A stretch of 54,956 bases of DNA from Streptococcus sanguinis SK355 (GTDB lineage: Bacteria > Bacillota > Bacilli > Lactobacillales > Streptococcaceae). The notes below the pieces were generated by a model, which saw nothing but the letters and a program-made list of their open reading frames with translations, was not told where the DNA came from and did not search any database. The translations under genes and the position numbers were made by a program. Of this stretch, positions 26,677-35,457 are shown piece by piece (position 1 is the stretch's first letter; the number at the start of each line of letters is the position of its first letter). The DNA is taken from contig NZ_GL890993.1 of the NCBI RefSeq assembly GCF_000212855.1, forward strand, positions 1,412,508 to 1,467,463, read 5' to 3'.

Positions 26677-27485
26677 TATTTTAAAACCCACTCTCTAATA
26701 GCGTGTGCTACGCCGGATTCGTCGTTCGATTTGGTGATATATTTGGCGATTTTCTTGAGTTCTTCCTTGCCATTTTCCATGACAACAGGAGATCCAACGG
26801 CTTCCAGCATGGCGCGGTCGTTTTCTTCATCACCGATAGCCATGGTCTGCTCCTTGCTCAAGCCCAGTTTTTCGGCCAGATGGAGGATAGCAGCCCCTTT
26901 GTTGACAGTCTTTTTTACAATTTCCAGATAGAAAGGAGCTGATTTAACCAGTGTATATTTTTCGGCTAATTCTGATGGCAGCTTAGCAATAGCTGCATCC
27001 AGAATTTCTGGTTCATCAATATACATGCACTTAACGATTTCTTTATTGGCCATTTCTTCAGGTGTGCGGTAGAAGATAGGCATGCTGACCAGATTGGACT
27101 CGTAAACAGTGTACTTACCGATGTTGCGATTGGCTGTATAAATGCCGTCCTTGGTGATGGCATGCATGTGAACACCTAATTTTCGCCCGAGCAGTTCGAT
27201 ATCCAGATAGTCGTCATAAGTCAGTGTTTCTTTGATTAATTCTTGACCTGTAACAGTATCCTGCACCAGTCCGCCGTTGAAGGTAACGACATAGTTGTCT
27301 GGCTGATTAAGCTCTAGCTCCTCGAGAAGCTTTTGAACACCCGCAATAGGACGGCCTGTTGCAATGACGATTTTAACGCCAGCAGCCTTGGCATCCTGAA
27401 CAGCGCTGAAGACTTCAGGAGTGATTTCTTTTTGGTTATTTAAAAGGGTGCCGTCAATGTCAACGGCAACTAATTTGATAGACAT
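26676..27485 (-). CDS. Cof-type HAD-superfamily phosphatase (YidA-like)
   Basis: A 269-residue HAD IIB hydrolase with motif I VDIDGTLL, motif II IATGR, a Lys in motif III (VNKGAA) and motif IV IGDEENDRAML. Members dephosphorylate sugar phosphates, flavins or other small metabolites; the substrate is unknown. GGAG within the end of the upstream HD gene serves its ATG, with one base between the two genes. It shares 1 nt with murM. The operon order HD-HAD-murM-murN suggests co-expression rather than a shared pathway. Confidence 0.88.
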   Translation of the reverse strand: MSIKLVAVDIDGTLLNNQKEITPEVFSAVQDAKAAGVKIVIATGRPIAGVQKLLEELELNQPDNYVVTFNGGLVQDTVTGQELIKETLTYDDYLDIELLGRKLGVHMHAITKDGIYTANRNIGKYTVYESNLVSMPIFYRTPEEMANKEIVKCMYIDEPEILDAAIAKLPSELAEKYTLVKSAPFYLEIVKKTVNKGAAILHLAEKLGLSKEQTMAIGDEENDRAMLEAVGSPVVMENGKEELKKIAKYITKSNDESGVAHAIREWVLK

Positions 27486-27486
27486 A

Positions 27487-28788
27487 TTATTCTCCGTAGG
27501 TAAATTGGTCGTTTTTGATATAGTGCATAAAGGTCTGGTTTTTTTCGCTGAAAAGTCCTGTATCTGCTAGCATTTCCTTAGGGAAGTAGAAGCGATTATC
27601 GCCCTGTCTGGTCCCTGCTAGCGAATGGACGATAGGTGACAGGCTGGACAGTTCTGCTAAGCTGCCATCTTTTTGCAGAATTTCGATCTGGGTCCGAGGT
27701 TTTTCAACGTCAGGCCGGTAGAAATCATAAGGCAAATCAAAATTACGATGGATAGCAGTATAGTAATCAGGGTCAAAACCAACCTGTCCAACTAGGTCTC
27801 GCATGATATCCAAATGCGCTTCGTTTTCCTGAGAGAAGACGATAGACTTAAAGACTTTGCGGTTGATAAAACGCTGAGCCAAGTCAGATAAAATCTTGTC
27901 TGGACTAGCCATCCAAACTTGGAAATAGGTATTCATAACACCATCATCCAAGGCCAGATAATCCTGCAGGGTCACTCTATTTTCAAAGAATGGAATGAGA
28001 TTGGGAGATGATAGGGCAAAATAATCCTTCTGAGCTGGATAGAGAAACTTGGCCCGCTTGAGCAGATTTTGCAGCAGAACTTCCATAGCTCGGCTGGCCG
28101 GGTGGAAATAGACCTGCATGTACATCTGGTAGCGGCTGACTACGTAGTCTTCTACCGCATGCATGCCATTGCGCTTGAAGGCGATGCCCTTTTCTACAGG
28201 ACAAATCACTCGTAAAATTCTAGTCAAGTCAAATTGCCCATAGGAAGCGCCAGTAAAGAAGGAATCTCGCAAGAGATAATCCATCCGGTCCACATCAATC
28301 TGGCTGGAAATCAGCTGGACCACCTGCTTATTGGGATAGGTATGGTTGATGACGCTAGCTACCTTTTCTGGAAAATCTGGTGAAACCTGCACCAGGGCCT
28401 GATGAATCTCTGTCTCTGGACTGGTGATGATTTGCCGCGTAATGTCCTCGTGATTAGTATCAAAGAGGCGCTCGAAAGTGTGTGAATAAGCTCCGTGTCC
28501 TAAGTCATGAAGGAGAGCAGCTGTCATGGTCAGCAGGCTTTCGTGGCTGTCCCAGTTGGCTTGGTATTTTTCATTGAAAATCTTGGTGATGCGCCGGGCA
28601 ATCTCATAGGCTCCCAGACAATGCGAAAAACGGCTGTGCTCCCCGCCGTGGAAAGTATAGCCGGAAGTACCCAGCTGTTTGATGCGGCGCAGCCGTTGAA
28701 ATTCTTTGGTATTGATTAAATCATAAATAACCTGATGGTCCACATGAACATAATTGTGAACCGGGTCCCGAAATACTTTTTCAATCAT
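27487..28788 (-). CDS. HD-domain phosphohydrolase (dGTPase-like)
   Basis: A 433-residue HD superfamily protein: H in GEHSRFSHCLGAYEIARR, HD in LLHDLGHGAYSHTFE, and a distal DVDRMDYLLRDS, giving the full metal-binding H...HD...D set of the SAMHD1/YwfO-like group. Relatives hydrolyse dGTP or other nucleoside triphosphates. The in-frame ATG at 28806 is upstream of the -10 element, so 28788 (Met-Ile-Glu-Lys-Val) is the likely start. It is the first gene of the operon ending in murN. There is no Shine-Dalgarno; the -10 hexamer ends 6 nt before the ATG, so the mRNA may be leaderless. Confidence 0.87.
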   Translation of the reverse strand: MIEKVFRDPVHNYVHVDHQVIYDLINTKEFQRLRRIKQLGTSGYTFHGGEHSRFSHCLGAYEIARRITKIFNEKYQANWDSHESLLTMTAALLHDLGHGAYSHTFERLFDTNHEDITRQIITSPETEIHQALVQVSPDFPEKVASVINHTYPNKQVVQLISSQIDVDRMDYLLRDSFFTGASYGQFDLTRILRVICPVEKGIAFKRNGMHAVEDYVVSRYQMYMQVYFHPASRAMEVLLQNLLKRAKFLYPAQKDYFALSSPNLIPFFENRVTLQDYLALDDGVMNTYFQVWMASPDKILSDLAQRFINRKVFKSIVFSQENEAHLDIMRDLVGQVGFDPDYYTAIHRNFDLPYDFYRPDVEKPRTQIEILQKDGSLAELSSLSPIVHSLAGTRQGDNRFYFPKEMLADTGLFSEKNQTFMHYIKNDQFTYGE

Positions 28789-28794
28789 GCTACC

Positions 28795-28803
28795 ATTATA
28801 CCA
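28795..28803 (-). promoter_or_regulatory. Extended -10 six bases before the HD-protein ATG (leaderless candidate)
   Basis: Minus strand TGG-TATAAT, then GGTAGC, then ATG. The expected transcription start falls at or next to the A of the start codon. Confidence 0.65.
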
Positions 28804-28865
28804 CAAATCATAGTAGGAAAAAAATCAAAGCTGCGACTGAAAGAAGAGCAATTTTGTCATTTTTT

Positions 28866-28874
28866 TGGTAGAAT
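28866..28874 (+). promoter_or_regulatory. Extended -10 promoter of the DUF1934 gene
   Basis: TGG-TAGAAT at 28866-28874, 29 nt before the ATG. Confidence 0.5.
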
Positions 28875-28903
28875 AGGGAAAGAAAAACAGAAACGAGATA
28901 AAG

Positions 28904-29290
28904 ATGCAAATCAGAATAAAAAATCAAATCCAGCTGGACGGGCATACCGAGCTAATTGATCAGGTCTACGATACGGACTGGACGCAAAAAGGAGACTTTC
29001 ATTATCTGCTATATAAAAATGAAGAAGGAGAGAAAGTAGTTCTGAAGTTTCACGATAAAGAGCTGCTTATGACCCGCTTTTCTGAGCCCAAGTCCATCAT
29101 GCGCTTCATCAGTCAAGGGCAGGCGTTGGTTGGCATCCATACACCTGTGGGCGTGCAGCAGTTTGTGACTGATACTTCTTTTTATAAGGTTGATTTGACC
29201 AAGCAGATTCTGCAACTTCATTATCAGCTAAAAACTCTTGATGGGGAGCAGATTTTTGCCAGCTATGAGATGGAGATTAGCTGGGGTTAG
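28904..29290 (+). CDS. DUF1934 family protein (YwiB-like)
   Basis: A 128-residue, soluble, beta-rich protein matching the DUF1934/YwiB calycin-like family in length and pattern (IRIKNQI, FHYLLYKNEEGEKVVLKF, a central PVGVQQF and a C-terminal YEMEISWG). Function is unknown; it is not membrane-bound. It is transcribed divergently from the HD-protein operon and stops about 60 nt before the mgtA promoter. The ribosome site is weak (GAGAT). Confidence 0.75.
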   Translation: MQIRIKNQIQLDGHTELIDQVYDTDWTQKGDFHYLLYKNEEGEKVVLKFHDKELLMTRFSEPKSIMRFISQGQALVGIHTPVGVQQFVTDTSFYKVDLTKQILQLHYQLKTLDGEQIFASYEMEISWG

Positions 29291-29334
29291 CTGCTATTCT
29301 TCGAGAAAACTCTTGAAAATCATAATGTTTCCCC

Positions 29335-29362
29335 TTGCAAAAGCTTGAAAATTTGGTATAAT
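29335..29362 (+). promoter_or_regulatory. Promoter of the mgtA riboswitch transcript
   Basis: TTGCAA at 29335-29340, a 16-bp spacer and TGG-TATAAT ending at 29362. The predicted start is near 29369, just before the aptamer. Confidence 0.7.
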
Positions 29363-29370
29363 AGTTTCTA

Positions 29371-29478
29371 ACTCAAGGGAGTAGCTAACGGAATAACCGT
29401 TACAAGGTCGTCAATACGAAAGAAATTTCCGGCCTTGTATGAAATAGCGAGACTTGTTAATAAACAGGTCTCTTTTTT
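29371..29478 (+). ncRNA. yybP-ykoY manganese riboswitch with terminator, upstream of mgtA
   Basis: The leader carries the hallmarks of the yybP-ykoY aptamer: CAAGGGAGTAGC at the 5' side, a short hairpin (AACGG/CCGTT), GTCGTCAATACG, then CCGGCCTTGT, and a closing 3' strand with GCGAG. The 3' closing strand overlaps the 5' arm of an intrinsic terminator, GAGACTTGTT (29449-29458) with AACAGGTCTC (29463-29472) and T6. Mn2+ binding should stabilise P1 and prevent termination, switching mgtA on. This family is known to sense Mn2+ and to control pneumococcal mgtA. An unusually A/G-rich internal stretch (AAAGAAATTTCC) replaces a longer stem. Confidence 0.88.
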
Positions 29479-29575
29479 GTTTCTGACTTTTTGGATATGA
29501 CTGATGTGGCTCAAGATGATGAGTCGTAGTGGTCAGAAAACTTCAGGAATAAAAGAGGCCAAGAGGAGGAATACA

Positions 29576-32272
29576 TTGTCAAAAGAACAAAAGCGCCAAG
29601 CTTTTTACACCCAGAGTCCTGAGGAAATTTTCAAAACTTTGGACGCTTCAGAGCAAGGTTTATCCAGTCAAGAAGCAGCCAAGCGTTTAGCTGATTATGG
29701 CCGCAATGAACTGGATGAAGGGGAGAAAAAATCTCTCTTGATGAAGTTTTTGGAGCAATTTAAGGATTTGATGATTATCATCTTGTTGGTAGCAGCGGTC
29801 TTGTCTGTTGTCACATCAGGTGGTGAAGACATTGCGGATGCCTTGATCATCCTAGCGGTAGTAATCATCAATGCCATCTTCGGCGTCTATCAGGAAGGCA
29901 AGGCTGAAGAAGCGATTGCGGCTCTCAAATCCATGTCTAGCCCAGCTGCGCGTGTCCTGCGTGATGGCCATGTCACAGAAGTAGATTCTAAGGAGTTGGT
30001 ACCTGGCGATATCGTTAGACTGGAAGCCGGGGACGTTGTTCCAGCAGATATGCGGCTTTTGGAAGCTAATTCACTGAAAATCGAAGAAGCGGCTCTGACA
30101 GGTGAGTCTGTGCCGGTTGAGAAAGATTTGACTGTAGAGGTAGCTGCAGATGCTGGTATTGGCGACCGTGTTAATATGGCCTTCCAAAACTCAAATGTGA
30201 CCTATGGTCGTGGGGTTGGATTGGTTGTTAATACAGGGATGTACACCGAAGTCGGCCATATCGCAGGTATGTTGCAGGATGCGGATGAAACGGACACACC
30301 GCTCAAGCAAAATCTTAATAGCCTGTCTAAGGTTCTGACCTATGCTATCTTGGTGATTGCTGCAGTGACCTTTGTAGTCGGTGTCTTCATTCAAGGGAAA
30401 AATCCACTAGATGAGCTGATGACCTCTGTAGCCTTGGCAGTTGCTGCTATTCCAGAAGGTCTGCCTGCTATCGTTACCATCGTGCTGGCTTTGGGAACTC
30501 AGGTTTTGGCTAAGCGGAATTCGATTGTCCGTAAGCTTCCAGCTGTTGAGACTTTGGGATCAACTGAGATTATCGCTTCAGATAAGACTGGTACCCTGAC
30601 CATGAATAAGATGACGGTCGAAAAAGTCTTTTACGACGGAGTCCTGAATGAAGCTGGACAAGATATTAAACTTGGACTAGAGCTGCCGCTCTTACGTTCG
30701 GTTGTCTTAGCCAATGATACCAAGATTGACCAGGAAGGGAAGCTAATTGGTGACCCAACAGAAACAGCCTTTATCCAGTATGCTCTGGACAAGGGCTATG
30801 ATGTGAAGGCCTTTTTAGAGAAATATCCTCGAGTAGCTGAGCTGCCCTTTGATTCAGACCGTAAGCTCATGTCTACTGTCCATCCATTGCCAGATGGGAA
30901 ATTCCTTGTGGCAGTAAAGGGAGCGCCAGATCAACTCTTGAAACGCTGTGTTGCCCGTGATAAGGCTGGAGATGTTGCAGAAATTGATGATGCTACTTCA
31001 CAGCTGATTAAGTCGAACAACTCAGACATGGCTCACCAAGCTCTGCGTGTGCTGGCTGGCGCTTACAAGATTATTGATGCAGTTCCGTCTGAACTGACAT
31101 CTGAAAATCTAGAAAATGATTTAATCTTTACTGGTTTAATCGGTATGATTGACCCAGAACGTGCAGAAGCTGCAGAAGCTGTTCGTGTAGCCAAGGAAGC
31201 AGGTATTCGTCCAATTATGATTACCGGTGACCATCAGGATACAGCTGAAGCTATCGCTAAGCGTTTGGGTATCATCGAAGAAGGAGATACTGAAGACCAT
31301 GTCCTGACTGGCGCAGAGCTCAATGAGCTTTCTGATGCAGAATTCGAAAAGGTTGTTGGCCAATACTCTGTCTATGCCCGAGTTTCGCCTGAGCATAAGG
31401 TACGGATTGTCAAAGCTTGGCAAAACCAAGGTAAGGTCGTAGCCATGACAGGTGATGGTGTCAATGACGCACCAGCTCTGAAGACTGCGGATATTGGTAT
31501 CGGTATGGGCATTACAGGTACAGAAGTATCTAAGGGTGCCTCTGACATGATTCTGGCAGATGATAACTTTGCGACCATCATTGTAGCCGTGGAAGAAGGA
31601 CGCAAGGTCTTCTCTAATATTCAAAAGACCATCCAGTATCTCCTTTCAGCTAATACAGCTGAGGTGCTGACTATTTTCTTGGCAACCCTCTTTGGTTGGG
31701 ATGTGCTGCAGCCAGTTCATCTGCTTTGGATTAACCTAGTAACGGATACCTTCCCTGCCATCGCTCTGGGAGTTGAGCCTGCTGAGCCAGGTGTCATGAG
31801 TCATAAGCCTCGCGGCCGTAAGTCTAGCTTCTTCTCAGGTGGAGTGATGAGCTCTATCATCTATCAGGGGGTCCTGCAAGGGGCTTTGGTTCTGGCGGTT
31901 TATGGTTATGCTATCTCTAATCCCGTTCATGCCGGTGATATCAAGGCTATCCATGCGGATGCTCTGACAATGGCCTTTGCAACGCTTGGCCTCATCCAGC
32001 TCTTCCATGCTTATAATGTAAAATCTGTTTATCAGTCTATCTTTACAGTTGGTCCATTCAAGTCTAAGACCTTTAACTGGTCTATTCTGGTTTCTTTCAT
32101 CCTATTGATTTCGACTATTGTAATTGATCCACTGGAAAAGATTTTCCATGTGACCAAGCTGGACTTGTCACAATGGACAGTTGTTCTGATTGGTAGCTTT
32201 TCCATGATTGTCATTGTTGAAATTGTTAAGTTCATCCAACGTAAATTAGGTATGGACAAGAATGCTATTTAA
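29576..32272 (+). CDS. mgtA: P2-type cation-transporting ATPase MgtA (Mn2+/Ca2+ exporter)
   Basis: An 898-residue P-type ATPase: actuator TGES, M4 AAIPEGLPA, phosphorylation site SDKTGTLTMNKM, nucleotide-binding KGAPDQLL, hinge TGDGVNDAPALK, and M5/M6 SANTAEVLTIF and LLWINLVTDTFPAIAL. The M4-M6 residues resemble the SERCA-type site. It closely matches recalled pneumococcal MgtA, which exports Mn2+ and Ca2+ and has the same length. The frame is open to an ATG at 29504, but AGGAGG at 29564-29569 sets a TTG start at 29576 (Met-Ser-Lys-Glu-Gln). Expression is controlled by the Mn riboswitch just upstream. Confidence 0.92.
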   Translation: MSKEQKRQAFYTQSPEEIFKTLDASEQGLSSQEAAKRLADYGRNELDEGEKKSLLMKFLEQFKDLMIIILLVAAVLSVVTSGGEDIADALIILAVVIINAIFGVYQEGKAEEAIAALKSMSSPAARVLRDGHVTEVDSKELVPGDIVRLEAGDVVPADMRLLEANSLKIEEAALTGESVPVEKDLTVEVAADAGIGDRVNMAFQNSNVTYGRGVGLVVNTGMYTEVGHIAGMLQDADETDTPLKQNLNSLSKVLTYAILVIAAVTFVVGVFIQGKNPLDELMTSVALAVAAIPEGLPAIVTIVLALGTQVLAKRNSIVRKLPAVETLGSTEIIASDKTGTLTMNKMTVEKVFYDGVLNEAGQDIKLGLELPLLRSVVLANDTKIDQEGKLIGDPTETAFIQYALDKGYDVKAFLEKYPRVAELPFDSDRKLMSTVHPLPDGKFLVAVKGAPDQLLKRCVARDKAGDVAEIDDATSQLIKSNNSDMAHQALRVLAGAYKIIDAVPSELTSENLENDLIFTGLIGMIDPERAEAAEAVRVAKEAGIRPIMITGDHQDTAEAIAKRLGIIEEGDTEDHVLTGAELNELSDAEFEKVVGQYSVYARVSPEHKVRIVKAWQNQGKVVAMTGDGVNDAPALKTADIGIGMGITGTEVSKGASDMILADDNFATIIVAVEEGRKVFSNIQKTIQYLLSANTAEVLTIFLATLFGWDVLQPVHLLWINLVTDTFPAIALGVEPAEPGVMSHKPRGRKSSFFSGGVMSSIIYQGVLQGALVLAVYGYAISNPVHAGDIKAIHADALTMAFATLGLIQLFHAYNVKSVYQSIFTVGPFKSKTFNWSILVSFILLISTIVIDPLEKIFHVTKLDLSQWTVVLIGSFSMIVIVEIVKFIQRKLGMDKNAI

Positions 32273-32274
32273 GA

Positions 32275-32305
32275 GCAAAAAGTCATCTTCGGATGGCTTT
32301 TTTGC
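32275..32305 (+). terminator. Intrinsic terminator after mgtA
   Basis: GCAAAAAGTCATC, a TTCG loop, and GATGGCTTTTTTGC form a 13-bp stem with a UUCG tetraloop and an internal T run. Confidence 0.85.
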
Positions 32306-32360
32306 GTACAAGGCGATATAATCAAATTCAAAGAAAGCAACTCGAAAGGACGGTGAAAGT

Positions 32361-33152
32361 ATGTATCAAAATTTACGAAAGAAGTTGGAAGAGGCTTCTC
32401 CTTTATATTATGAGGAAGAAATCTTATGGTTACTGGATCATATTGGTCATCCAGAAGCGACAATCCGTGATGAGTTAGTCTTTTCGTCCTTAGCAAGGGG
32501 ACTTCAGACTGACATATTTTCAGCTGAACAGTTTCGTTTCTTGGCTCAAGAAGCAGTTAACAGACAAGGACTTTTTTACAAGAGTGATAAAAATGGTCAA
32601 GCTACCTTAACACGCTCCTTCACAGCTTTACTTTATGCCAATCTCTTAAACTGTGATGGTAATCCAAACTCTTCGTATTATCAGGCATTATCAGTGCAAG
32701 GAAGAAAATATTTACTAGATAAGGGGCTAACCTACCTGTCAGTAGAAAGAGACACAAGGGGTTACTCCAGGAAATACGGTTGGGTTCATGCCTTCGCTCA
32801 TGGAGCAGACTTATTGACAGAAGTGGCTTGTCATCCGGACTTTCCCTCTAGTAGGATGCCAGAGGTTTTAGAGGTCATTCATCAAGTTTTTAAAAGAGTT
32901 TCAGTCCGTTTCGGAAATGATGAGGATTGGCGCTTAGCCCAGATGCTCTATCAAGCTGTCTTAAAGGAAAAACTGTCGCAGCGTGAACTTAGACTATGGC
33001 TTCAATCACAGAGTTTTCCATTGGAAAACAACCAAGACTTCATTTCTTTTTCCAATTTTCGCTCCTGCTTATTAGAAGTCTATGTGAAGTTGGACAGCAA
33101 AAAGCAGCTCTCAGATGAGCTGAGAGCTGCTATTCAACATTTCCATTACTGA
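32361..33152 (+). CDS. DUF2785 family protein
   Basis: A 263-residue, mostly helical, soluble protein with the DUF2785 hallmark GWVHAFAHGADLL around residues 140-152. Function is unknown; the His-rich motif could be a metal or catalytic site, but that is not established. GAAAGG lies upstream of the ATG. Its 3' end overlaps the convergent metallophosphoesterase gene by 7 nt, and its last ~50 coding bases contain that gene's terminator. Confidence 0.75.
   Translation: MYQNLRKKLEEASPLYYEEEILWLLDHIGHPEATIRDELVFSSLARGLQTDIFSAEQFRFLAQEAVNRQGLFYKSDKNGQATLTRSFTALLYANLLNCDGNPNSSYYQALSVQGRKYLLDKGLTYLSVERDTRGYSRKYGWVHAFAHGADLLTEVACHPDFPSSRMPEVLEVIHQVFKRVSVRFGNDEDWRLAQMLYQAVLKEKLSQRELRLWLQSQSFPLENNQDFISFSNFRSCLLEVYVKLDSKKQLSDELRAAIQHFHY
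33099..33131 (-). terminator. Terminator of the metallophosphoesterase gene, embedded in the DUF2785 coding sequence
   Basis: A perfect 12-bp stem: AGCAGCTCTCAG (33103-33114) with CTGAGAGCTGCT (33120-33131). On the minus strand it is followed by a T5 run (plus-strand A run 33099-33103). It lies inside the convergent reading frame. Confidence 0.8.
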
Positions 33153-34006
33153 ACTTCAATTACTGTTAAAGCATCTCGCAGTTCAGCTGCCAGGTGTTTT
33201 TTCTTATAGTCTCGAAATTCGACTAAATCTTTAACAGCATTATAACGCTTGTGCAGGCGGTACATCTGGGGGATCTTATACTGAGGAAAGTCATTAAAAA
33301 AGTTCCGAGTCAGTTCCCATTCGCGGATGTAGCCCAGAGGACGCATATGGTAACGGACACCTTCGATAACACGGCTTTGGTGGCGGTGGTGGAGATGACC
33401 AAAAATCACTTCTTTCACCCTGTATTTGACAAAGAGCTGATGAAAAGCTTGGCTTCCTAGGAAGGCGTTGAAGCGCTGGAAATAGGGATGGTCGTATAGA
33501 AAGTCTTGATGGGGGACAAAATGCAGAGCAACAATAATGGGACCATCTAAAGTCATCAGCAGTTTTTCTAACTCTTGCAACGTCTGAGCTGTAATACTAG
33601 GGTCGTCTAAGGCTCTCTTTAATCTGCGATCAAACCAGAAATTGGTCTTGGTGCGCAGATGCTCTTCTTTGCTTTTTTCTGGAACAAAGCTGTAGTCGTA
33701 CCAGCCAGAAAAGCTGACGAGCTTGGTCTGGCCGAACTGTTGGACCTGAAAATCATAGTTTGAAATTTCTTGCTCAGAAAGTCCCAGCATATCGTGATTT
33801 CCCAGATTAAAAGAAAGGGGAATCTCTTGCTTCAAAGTTTCAAGAAAGGGCAAACTGATATTGGTCAGGTCGTTGGACAAATCCCCTGCGATGTGTAGGT
33901 GGTCAATCCCTTCTTCTCTTAAAAGCTGGCGGAGTGCTTGTCGCTCAAAGTCTCCAAATTGATTGGAATCCAGATGGAGGTCGCTCATAAATCCGATTCT
34001 TGTCAT
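33146..34006 (-). CDS. Calcineurin-like metallophosphoesterase
   Basis: A 286-residue metallophosphoesterase. Metal-binding motifs: SDLHLD (residues 8-13), AGDLSND, GNHD, ALHF and GHLHHRHQ. Such enzymes cleave phosphomonoesters or diesters; the substrate is unknown. The N-terminal MTRIGFMSDLHLDSNQF is typical of small streptococcal members annotated only as phosphoesterases. No strong ribosome site is visible (AAAACC before the ATG). A TATGCT about 11 nt upstream could be a -10, which would leave a very short leader. It is convergent with the DUF2785 gene. Confidence 0.85.
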   Translation of the reverse strand: MTRIGFMSDLHLDSNQFGDFERQALRQLLREEGIDHLHIAGDLSNDLTNISLPFLETLKQEIPLSFNLGNHDMLGLSEQEISNYDFQVQQFGQTKLVSFSGWYDYSFVPEKSKEEHLRTKTNFWFDRRLKRALDDPSITAQTLQELEKLLMTLDGPIIVALHFVPHQDFLYDHPYFQRFNAFLGSQAFHQLFVKYRVKEVIFGHLHHRHQSRVIEGVRYHMRPLGYIREWELTRNFFNDFPQYKIPQMYRLHKRYNAVKDLVEFRDYKKKHLAAELRDALTVIEVQ

Positions 34007-34317
34007 GGTTTTAGTCTAGCATATTTTTCAAAACTTGAAAATGCTTAAGGCCCTATGGAGAGTCTCCCTTTTTATCAAAACACCTCATAAATTTTCGTAA
34101 TCTTGTATTTCGTTTATCCATGAATGAAGTCTAGGAAGTCTTGAAATAATTCTTCCAACCCCATGTCATTATATTACTTTTCTAACAATTAGGTGACAAG
34201 GAGTCGCTTGTCTTGCCTAGCTAGGGAAAATCCGATAAAATGTAAGCTGCTGAATGTGAGATTAGGCAAACTGTTTAATTTATGTTATAATTAAACGATA
34301 TGTGAAAAGAGGTATTT
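34007..34317. other. Intergenic region before prfB
   Basis: This 311-nt gap carries the prfB promoter at its right end. It also has a short GGAG/CTCC hairpin followed by CTTTTT near 34057 and a GACAAG/CTTGTC hairpin around 34195-34212. No reading frame or known RNA was recognised. Confidence 0.5.
34283..34291 (+). promoter_or_regulatory. Extended -10 promoter of prfB
   Basis: TGT-TATAAT at 34283-34291, 26 nt before the ATG. Confidence 0.7.
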
Positions 34318-35413
34318 ATGGACATTTCAGAAATTCGTCAAAAGATTGACGCAAATCGTGAAAAATTAGCTTCTTTCAGGGGGTCTCTTTGACTTAGAAG
34401 GTCTGGAAGAAGAAATTGCCATCTTAGAAAATAAGATGACAGAACCCGATTTTTGGGATGACAACATTGCAGCCCAGAAGACATCTCAAGAGCTGAATGA
34501 ACTTAAGCAAACCTATGAGAATTTCCATCAGATGACTGAGCTTTTTGATGAATCGGAAATCTTGCTTGATTTTCTGGCTGAAGATGAGTCGGTTCAGGGA
34601 GAGTTGGAAGAAAAGCTGGCGGAACTCGAGAAAATGATGACCAGCTATGAAATGACCCTGCTCCTATCTGAGCCTTATGACAATAACAATGCCATCCTTG
34701 AAATTCACCCAGGCTCTGGTGGTACAGAGGCCCAGGATTGGGGAGATATGCTGCTGCGTATGTATACACGCTTTGGCAATGCCAAGGGCTTCAAAGTTGA
34801 GGTCTTAGACTATCAAGCGGGAGATGAAGCGGGAATTAAGTCGGTGACTCTTTCATTTGAAGGGCCGCACGCTTATGGTCTGCTCAAGTCAGAAATGGGA
34901 GTCCACCGATTGGTTCGGATTTCGCCATTTGACTCAGCTAAACGTCGCCATACTTCTTTTACTTCAGTAGAGGTCATGCCAGAGCTGGATGACACCATTG
35001 AGGTGGAAATTCGCGATGACGATATTAAGATGGACACTTTCCGCTCGGGAGGAGCCGGCGGGCAGAACGTCAATAAAGTTTCTACTGGTGTGCGGCTGAC
35101 CCATATTCCTACGGGAATTGTGGTGCAGTCTACGGTTGACCGGACTCAGTATGGAAACCGCGATCGGGCTATGAAGATGCTACAGGCCAAACTTTATCAG
35201 CTAGAACAAGAGAAACAAGCGGCCGAAGTCGATTCACTCAAGGGAGATAAGAAGGAAATTTCCTGGGGCAGCCAAATCCGCTCCTATGTCTTTACGCCTT
35301 ATACCATGGTCAAAGACCATCGGACCAGTTACGAAGTAGCACAGGTGGACAAGGTGATGGACGGAGATTTGGATGGTTTCATCGACGCTTATTTGAAGTG
35401 GCGTTTGAACTAG
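34318..35413 (+). CDS. prfB: Peptide chain release factor 2, with programmed +1 frameshift
   Basis: RF2 releases polypeptides at UGA and UAA. The gene is read in two frames. Codons from ATG at 34318 reach CTT TGA at 34387-34392 (24 residues); a +1 slip then continues at GAC 34391 to the stop at 35413, giving 364 residues. The codon-reading tripeptide SPF is in [11 protein letters not shown], and the catalytic GGQ is in [19 protein letters not shown] precedes the ATG. ftsE follows 44 nt later, so prfB-ftsE-ftsX may be one transcript, as is common in Firmicutes. Confidence 0.95.
34378..34393 (+). promoter_or_regulatory. RF2 autoregulatory frameshift site
   Basis: AGGGGG (internal Shine-Dalgarno, 34378-34383), TCT, then slippery CTT, in-frame TGA and a following C. 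This is the canonical arrangement: low RF2 lets the ribosome pause at UGA and slip +1. Confidence 0.95.
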
Positions 35414-35457
35414 GAAATGCAAGAGATTAGAATTAGATTGAAAGGAAATTTCAATAG

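Noticed and set aside
29504..29575. Upstream ATG start for mgtA
   Set aside because: AGGAGG is ideally placed for the TTG at 29576 and the resulting 898 residues equal the recalled pneumococcal length.
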